In this document: piece by piece, positions 41,594 to 46,190 of the stretch
How the letters are laid out: each line of letters starts with the position of its first letter
Numbering within the stretch: the first letter of the stretch is position 1
Assembly (NCBI GenBank): GCA_021798335.1
Contig: JAJZMI010000087.1
Coordinates: 1-46,190 of the forward strand
Source of the DNA: Pseudomonadota bacterium
Lineage (GTDB): Bacteria > Pseudomonadota > Gammaproteobacteria > Steroidobacterales > Steroidobacteraceae
Length of the DNA: 46,190 bases
Direction of reading: 5' to 3'
The notes under the pieces: model-generated
What the model was told of the DNA's origin: nothing
The model's database searches: none
The model's input: the letters and a program-made list of their open reading frames with translations, nothing else
Translations under genes and position numbers: made by a program

Positions 41594-44467
41594 ATGCGAC
41601 TTCTTCGACTCTTGTGCCTCTGCGCATTGACTTTGCCTGTCTCGCTCGTGGCCGTGGCCGGGGTGAGCCCTCCCGCGCACCCGCGGCAGACGGCGGTGGC
41701 CGCACACCTGGCCCGCCGGGCTGCCGCGCTGGAGTCCAATCCGACTTGGGCCGCGACGCTTGCCCGAGTCGTGAATAGCGTCGTGTCGATCGACTTCAGT
41801 CAAGACCGCGCCTTCGACACGGACGTGAACGAGACGGCCGAGGCGACTGGCTTCGTGGTCGACGCCAAGCGCGGGATCATCCTGACCAACCGGCATGTCG
41901 TCACCCCCGGCCCCGTGACGGCGACCGCCACTTTCCTCGATCGCGAGCAGGTTCCGATCTATCCGATCTACTACGATCCGGTGCACGATTTCGGCTTCTA
42001 TCGCTACAACCCGAAGCTCCTGCGCTACATCCATCCCCAGTCGCTGCCGCTCGATCCGGCGGGCGCGCGGGTGGGACGGGAAATCCGCGTCATCGGCAAC
42101 AATGCCGGCGAGCAGCTCTCGATCCTGGCCGGCACGCTCGCGCGGCTGCACCGCGCCGCCCCGTTCTACGGCTTTGGCAACTACAACGATTTCAATACTT
42201 TTTACCTGCAAGCGGCCTCGGATACGTCCGGCGGATCGTCCGGCTCGCCAGTGATCGACATACGCGGGCGGGTGGTGGCGCTGAACGCTGGCGGAGCGCA
42301 GAACTCCGCGTCGAGCTTCTATTTGCCGCTCTGGGCGGTCAAGCGTGCGCTGAAGCTGATCGAGGCCGGACGGCCGGTGGCGCGCGGTACGCTCTACACC
42401 GTGTTTCATTACACGCCGTTCTATAAACTCCAGCGGTTGGGCCTGCCGGCTGCGCTCGAAACCGCGGTGCGCAAGGTCTTTCCGCAGCGCACCGGCATGC
42501 TGGTGGTCAGCACCGTACTGCCCGGATCCCCGAGCGCCAGGGCTCTGCAGCCGGGGGACATCCTGGTCCGCGTCAACGGTCACTACATCACCACATTTTG
42601 GCCCCTGGAACGAATTCTCGACCATTCGGTGGGCCGGCAGATCAGATTGCAGGTCGAGCGGGGTGGCAGGCTGATTGGGGTCAGGCTGCCGGTCGGCGAT
42701 CTCGACGCCCTCACGCCGAAGTCCTACGTGCAGTTCGGTAACGCCGTGGTGAACACGCTTTCCTACGAAATGGCGTTGCAGCTGAACGTGCCGCCGCGCG
42801 GGGTCTGGGTCGCCAGCCCGGGCTTCGTGTTCGGCGCGGCCGGGATACCGCGCGGCGCGGTGATCCACCGCATCGATTCGTGGCCGATCGACACTCTGCA
42901 GGATTTCCGGCGGGCGCTCGCCCACCTTGCCGACGGCCAATACGCCACGGTGCGCTTCACCGTTGCGGCCGATCCGAATACCACTCATCTGGCCTACTTC
43001 CGCATGGACCGGCGATGGTTTCCGGCGCAGTACTGCGTGCGCGACGACAAGCTCGGCGTGTGGCCGTGTACGGCGCTGCCGCCAGGTCCGCCGCCGCCCC
43101 CCTATCCGGTGAGCGCGACGCGCTTCCCGGCTTACCGCAATCCGCTGTTGACCCGGATGGCCCGCTCGCTGGTGTCGGTGACCTTCAGCATGCCTTACTC
43201 GGTCTCGGGAGTGACCGAGCACTACTATCACGGCACGGGTGTCGTGGTGGACGCCAAGCGTGGCTGGGTCGTGGTCGACCGCAACACGGTGCCGGTTCCC
43301 CTCGGGGACGTGACGGTGACGTTTGCCGGGACTCTGCAGGTACCCGGCCGTGTCGTGTACGTCAGCCCCATTCACAATCTCGCGGTCGTCGCCTACGACC
43401 CGCGGCTGATAGGCTCGACACCGGTGCGCAGCGCGAAGCTCACGCCGCGCCGGCTCGAGGCGGGTGAGCCTGTCGACGTGATCGGCATCGGCGCGAACAA
43501 TGATCTGCATTTCCGTGCCACGCGGATCTCGAGCATCGAGCCGCTGGAGCTGCCGCTGTCGCGGACGGCCCTCTTCCGGGACACCAACATCGAGAGCATT
43601 CAGCTGGTCAATCCGCCGGATAATTTCGACGGCGTGCTCGCCAACGGGCGCGGGGACGTGCTCGGACTGTGGTCGAGCTTCGCATTCGATACCGCCAACG
43701 GCGTCGGTCAGGACCTTCAGGGCGTGCCGATCGAGCCGGTCGAGGCGATGATCAGTCGTCTGCGCAGCGACCAACCGCTGCATTCGCTCGATGTGGAGTT
43801 TTCCCTCACCGGGCTCTCGAACGCACGCCTGATCGGCCTCTCGGGCGCATGGGCCGCGCGCATCGCCGCGCACAGCGGCACGCGCCGCGCGGTGCTGACC
43901 GTGGTGCGCGCCACAGGCGGCTCGCCGGCGCAGCGGCTGCTCGAGCCGGGGGATCTGTTGCTGGCGATCGATGGACACGTGGTGACGAGGTTCGAGCAAG
44001 TCGAGCGTGCCACCGCGAATCAGCCCCGGGTGCGGCTGACGATCTGGCGGGGGTCTCGGGCGCTGACGCTCACCGTGCCCACGGTGGTGCTCTCCGGAAC
44101 ACGACTGCGCCGTGTCGTGGAGTGGGGCGGCGCAACCCTTCAGGCGCCATTCCAGTCCCTGCTGGCTCAACGGGGCGTGCCGCCCATCGGGGTGTATGTC
44201 GATGACTTCGCGTTCGGCTCCCCCGCGGCGCGATACGGCTTGTATCCTGGGCTGCGGATCGTCGCGGTCGACGGCAAGCCGACGCTCAATCTGGATGCCT
44301 TTCTGCGCGCGGTCTCGAGCCAACCCAACCACGCCTCGGTGCGTCTGACGGCGATCGCCTGGAACAATGCGCCCAAGGTGATCACCCTGACGCTGGACAA
44401 TCACTATTGGCCGGCGTACGAGCTGCTGAGGACGGCGAAGGGCTGGGTGCGCCGAGCGCTCCAATAG
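41594..44467 (+). CDS. Nma111-like double HtrA serine protease with PDZ domains
   Basis: A 957-aa protein. ATG 41594 has GGAGTG upstream and begins a signal peptide (MRLLRLLCLCALTLPVSLVAVAG), so it acts in the periplasm. Domain order: first HtrA protease (about 45-265) with triad His in TNRHVV, Asp in VHDFGFYRY and Ser in TSGGSSGSPV; PDZ-like about 300-370 (SPSARALQPGDILVRVNGH); PDZ-like about 400-475; second HtrA-like domain about 525-720 in which the His position reads VVVDRNTVP, the Asp position IHNLAVVAY and the Ser position is NGRGDVLG, all non-catalytic; and two more PDZ-like segments (SPAQRLLEPGDLLLAIDGH, SPAARYGLYPGLRIVAVDGK). This architecture is that of the yeast Nma111/Ynm3 protease. 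Likely envelope quality control (inference). Confidence 0.85.
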   Translation: MRLLRLLCLCALTLPVSLVAVAGVSPPAHPRQTAVAAHLARRAAALESNPTWAATLARVVNSVVSIDFSQDRAFDTDVNETAEATGFVVDAKRGIILTNRHVVTPGPVTATATFLDREQVPIYPIYYDPVHDFGFYRYNPKLLRYIHPQSLPLDPAGARVGREIRVIGNNAGEQLSILAGTLARLHRAAPFYGFGNYNDFNTFYLQAASDTSGGSSGSPVIDIRGRVVALNAGGAQNSASSFYLPLWAVKRALKLIEAGRPVARGTLYTVFHYTPFYKLQRLGLPAALETAVRKVFPQRTGMLVVSTVLPGSPSARALQPGDILVRVNGHYITTFWPLERILDHSVGRQIRLQVERGGRLIGVRLPVGDLDALTPKSYVQFGNAVVNTLSYEMALQLNVPPRGVWVASPGFVFGAAGIPRGAVIHRIDSWPIDTLQDFRRALAHLADGQYATVRFTVAADPNTTHLAYFRMDRRWFPAQYCVRDDKLGVWPCTALPPGPPPPPYPVSATRFPAYRNPLLTRMARSLVSVTFSMPYSVSGVTEHYYHGTGVVVDAKRGWVVVDRNTVPVPLGDVTVTFAGTLQVPGRVVYVSPIHNLAVVAYDPRLIGSTPVRSAKLTPRRLEAGEPVDVIGIGANNDLHFRATRISSIEPLELPLSRTALFRDTNIESIQLVNPPDNFDGVLANGRGDVLGLWSSFAFDTANGVGQDLQGVPIEPVEAMISRLRSDQPLHSLDVEFSLTGLSNARLIGLSGAWAARIAAHSGTRRAVLTVVRATGGSPAQRLLEPGDLLLAIDGHVVTRFEQVERATANQPRVRLTIWRGSRALTLTVPTVVLSGTRLRRVVEWGGATLQAPFQSLLAQRGVPPIGVYVDDFAFGSPAARYGLYPGLRIVAVDGKPTLNLDAFLRAVSSQPNHASVRLTAIAWNNAPKVITLTLDNHYWPAYELLRTAKGWVRRALQ

Positions 44468-44494
44468 CGAGCGCCGCGCGGGAGGACGCGGACA

Positions 44495-45490
44495 TTGAGA
44501 GCTGCGCCGGAGGATCTGCAGGTCGCGGTGCGCGCGCTGCGTGCGGGCGAGCTGGTCGCTTTTCCGACCGAGACCGTCTACGGTCTCGGCGCGGATGCGC
44601 GCAACCCCGTGGCGGTGCGCCGTATCTTCACGGTCAAGGGGCGCCCGGCGCGCCACCCCGTCATCGTGCACCTGCGTGATGCGAGCCAGCTCGGCGAGTG
44701 GACCCGGGAGGTTCCGCCGGCTGCGCGGCGCCTGGCGGAGCAGTTCTGGCCGGGTCCGCTGACGCTGGTGCTGCCGCGCTCCGCGGGCGTCGATGACGGC
44801 GTTACCGGAGGACAGGATACCGTCGCGTTGCGCGTTCCCGCACACCCCATTGCGCAGCAGCTGCTTGCCGCCTTCGGCGGCGGTATCGCCGCGCCGTCGG
44901 CCAATCGTTACGGACGGCTGTCACCGACCTGCGCCGAGCACGTGCGCGAGGAGTTCGGTGATGCAGTGAAGGTGGTGCTCGATGGCAGAGAGTGCCCGAT
45001 CGGCCTGGAGTCGACCATCGTGGCCTTCAGTGACGGGGGGGCTCGGCTGCTGCGCCCGGGACACATCACGGCCGGACAGATACGTGCGCTGCTTGGGGAA
45101 CTGGTGGTCGGGGCCGACGAGTCCTCGCCCCGGGTGCCCGGCAGCACCGCGGCACACTATGCGCCGTCGACGCCGCTGCGCATCGTGCCGGCGGCTCAGA
45201 TCGATGCGCGCAGCGCAGCGCTCGCGCAGGGCGGAGGGCGTGTTGCGGTGCTGGCGTGGCGGGCTCCGCTCGGTGCCCACCCGGCGGTGAGCTGGATCAA
45301 TGCGGGTCTGCGGGCGCAGCAATACGCTCACGATCTGTACGCGCATTTGCGCTCGCTCGATAGAGCCGGTTGCACGTGCATCCTGGTGCAGGATGTCCCC
45401 GACGGCGAGGCCTGGGCCGCCGTGCGCGACCGGTTGCGCCGGGCTGCCGCCGGTGCTGGAGCCGGCGCCGCCATCACCGAGGCGCCGTGA
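44495..45490 (+). CDS. sua5: Sua5-type threonylcarbamoyl-AMP synthase
   Basis: A 331-aa enzyme making threonylcarbamoyl-adenylate for t6A37 tRNA modification. The N-terminal YrdC fold (about 1-200) has FPTETVYGLGADA, the KGRPARHP ATP/bicarbonate-binding loop and APSANRYGRLSPT. The linker (PGSTAAHYAPSTPL) and the C-terminal Sua5 domain (about 225-331) distinguish it from short TsaC. TTG 44495 is used, with GGGAGG upstream; no in-frame ATG precedes the fold. Confidence 0.9.
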   Translation: MRAAPEDLQVAVRALRAGELVAFPTETVYGLGADARNPVAVRRIFTVKGRPARHPVIVHLRDASQLGEWTREVPPAARRLAEQFWPGPLTLVLPRSAGVDDGVTGGQDTVALRVPAHPIAQQLLAAFGGGIAAPSANRYGRLSPTCAEHVREEFGDAVKVVLDGRECPIGLESTIVAFSDGGARLLRPGHITAGQIRALLGELVVGADESSPRVPGSTAAHYAPSTPLRIVPAAQIDARSAALAQGGGRVAVLAWRAPLGAHPAVSWINAGLRAQQYAHDLYAHLRSLDRAGCTCILVQDVPDGEAWAAVRDRLRRAAAGAGAGAAITEAP

Positions 45491-45493
45491 CGG

Positions 45494-46190
45494 ATGCGCG
45501 CCAGAGGCAACCGCTGCATCGATCCATTCCAACCGGCGCAGATTCGCCGTCTGGTGCGCCAGTTCGGGTCCCCGCTGCTCATCTTGGATTGCGAGCGGGT
45601 ACGTGTGCAGGTGCGCAAGCTGCGTGCGGCGCTGCAACGCGTGGATCTGCATTATGCGTTGAAGCCGATGCCGCATGCGGCGGTGGTACAGACCGTGCTT
45701 GCCGAGGGTGGCTGCCTCGATCTGGCCACCAGCGGCGAGGTGCAGCTGGCGCGCCGCCTCGGGGTCGATCCGGCACGCTGCATCCATACGCACCCGATCA
45801 AGCGCCCTCAGGACATTCGTAATGCGCTCGATTTCGGCGTGCGCACTTTCGTGGCTGATAACCCCGACGAGGTACGCAAGTTCGAACGCTTCGCCGACCG
45901 TGCCGAGCTGCTTCTGCGGGTCTCGTTCCGCAGCCCCGGGGCCGTCTGCGATCTGTCGCGCAAATTCGGCTGTGATCCGGAGGATGTGCTCGCCCTGGCG
46001 CGGCTCGCCGCCGAGCTGGGCATCACCGTGCGCGGCCTGTCGTTTCACGTCGGGTCCCAGGCTGCCGACTCCGCCAAGCATGTCGAGGCGATCCAGGCCT
46101 GCGCCGCGTTGATCGCCGCTGGCAGGCGCCGCAAGCTCGGGACGCTCGATACGCTCGATATCGGCGGCGGGTTTCCGATCGACTACACGC
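45494..46190 (+). CDS. PLP-dependent ornithine/lysine/diaminopimelate-type decarboxylase, partial
   Basis: Runs off the window end; not in the ORF track. ATG 45494, 3 nt after the sua5 stop, opens a 232-codon frame in the alanine-racemase-fold decarboxylase family. The PLP lysine is in LHYALKPMPH; CLDLATSGEVQLARRLGV, HTHPIKRPQDI, FVADNPDEV, SFHVGSQ and LDIGGGFPIDY are all present. HPIKRP and FHVGSQ fit ornithine decarboxylase better than LysA, but the substrate-specificity C-terminus is missing. Confidence 0.85.
   Translation, partial: MRARGNRCIDPFQPAQIRRLVRQFGSPLLILDCERVRVQVRKLRAALQRVDLHYALKPMPHAAVVQTVLAEGGCLDLATSGEVQLARRLGVDPARCIHTHPIKRPQDIRNALDFGVRTFVADNPDEVRKFERFADRAELLLRVSFRSPGAVCDLSRKFGCDPEDVLALARLAAELGITVRGLSFHVGSQAADSAKHVEAIQACAALIAAGRRRKLGTLDTLDIGGGFPIDYT

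Noticed and set aside
41579-44845. A 1088-codon open frame on the minus strand
   Set aside because: It lies wholly antisense to the HtrA-like gene and the sua5 start, has the low-complexity Arg/His/Gln-rich composition of GC-driven shadow frames, and shows no recognisable domain.
1-46190. CRISPR array, insertion sequence or origin of replication
   Set aside because: No regularly spaced repeats, transposase motifs, or DnaA-box clusters were seen.

Overview
This window is a GC-rich, densely packed bacterial chromosome segment. It carries almost entirely core metabolism and housekeeping genes and most plausibly comes from a gammaproteobacterium near the Xanthomonadales/Nevskiales/Chromatiales. 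Support for that placement: the ygfB-pepP-ubiH-ubiI cluster opposite zapA and a ZapB-like gene, the darP/pmbA divergent pair, coq7, a Crp/Clp-type regulator, the rplM-rpsI operon, greB and plsB. There is no prophage, insertion sequence or CRISPR array. Most of the long ORFs in the supplied track are shadows created by high GC.

Layout. 1-5.3 kb: 5'-truncated-by-window arginine decarboxylase (speA), mercaptopyruvate sulfurtransferase, a glutathione S-transferase, homospermidine synthase, greB and a 67-codon unknown with its own promoter-like box and terminator. 5.4-11.7 kb: an L,D-transpeptidase, an orphan contractile-tail sheath protein, an alpha/beta hydrolase, plsB and a small membrane protein. 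11.7-16.6 kb: a minus-strand run darP-purE-purK-(ExeA-like ATPase with FHA domain), divergent from pmbA. 16.7-20.5 kb: cardiolipin-synthase-like gene, universal stress protein, and a DUF1634-TauE/SafE fusion. 20.5-21.5 kb: a decayed patch with a frameshifted hicA, tRNA-Gln(CUG) and a tRNA-like remnant. 21.5-28.8 kb: rplM-rpsI, coq7, crp/clp, purC-rpe, djlA, yihY-type membrane protein, rpiA and a 17-residue Lys/Ala peptide gene. 29-36.5 kb: 5-formyl-THF cyclo-ligase, a structured gap where 6S RNA is expected, zapA and partner, ygfB-pepP-ubiH-ubiI, phhB and ispG. 36.7-41.5 kb: a tandem glycine riboswitch controlling gcvT-gcvH-gcvPA-gcvPB. 41.6-46.2 kb: a large Nma111-like double HtrA protein, a Sua5/TsaC protein and the start of an ornithine/lysine/diaminopimelate-type decarboxylase.

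How the genes fit together. SpeA, homospermidine synthase and the terminal PLP decarboxylase all belong to polyamine metabolism. Rpe and RpiA feed ribose-5-phosphate toward the purine steps PurC, PurE and PurK. UbiH, UbiI and Coq7 are ring hydroxylases of ubiquinone synthesis. The gcv operon supplies one-carbon units, to which the formyl-THF cyclo-ligase also contributes.

The most unusual items are: (1) a lone eCIS/phage-type sheath protein among housekeeping genes; (2) a recurrent -10-like hexamer placed about 6-9 nt before the start codon, which suggests widespread leaderless or near-leaderless transcription; (3) the double-HtrA protein whose second protease domain has lost its catalytic residues; (4) a 17-aa KA-rich peptide gene with clear promoter and Shine-Dalgarno sequence; and (5) the tRNA/hicA decay zone.
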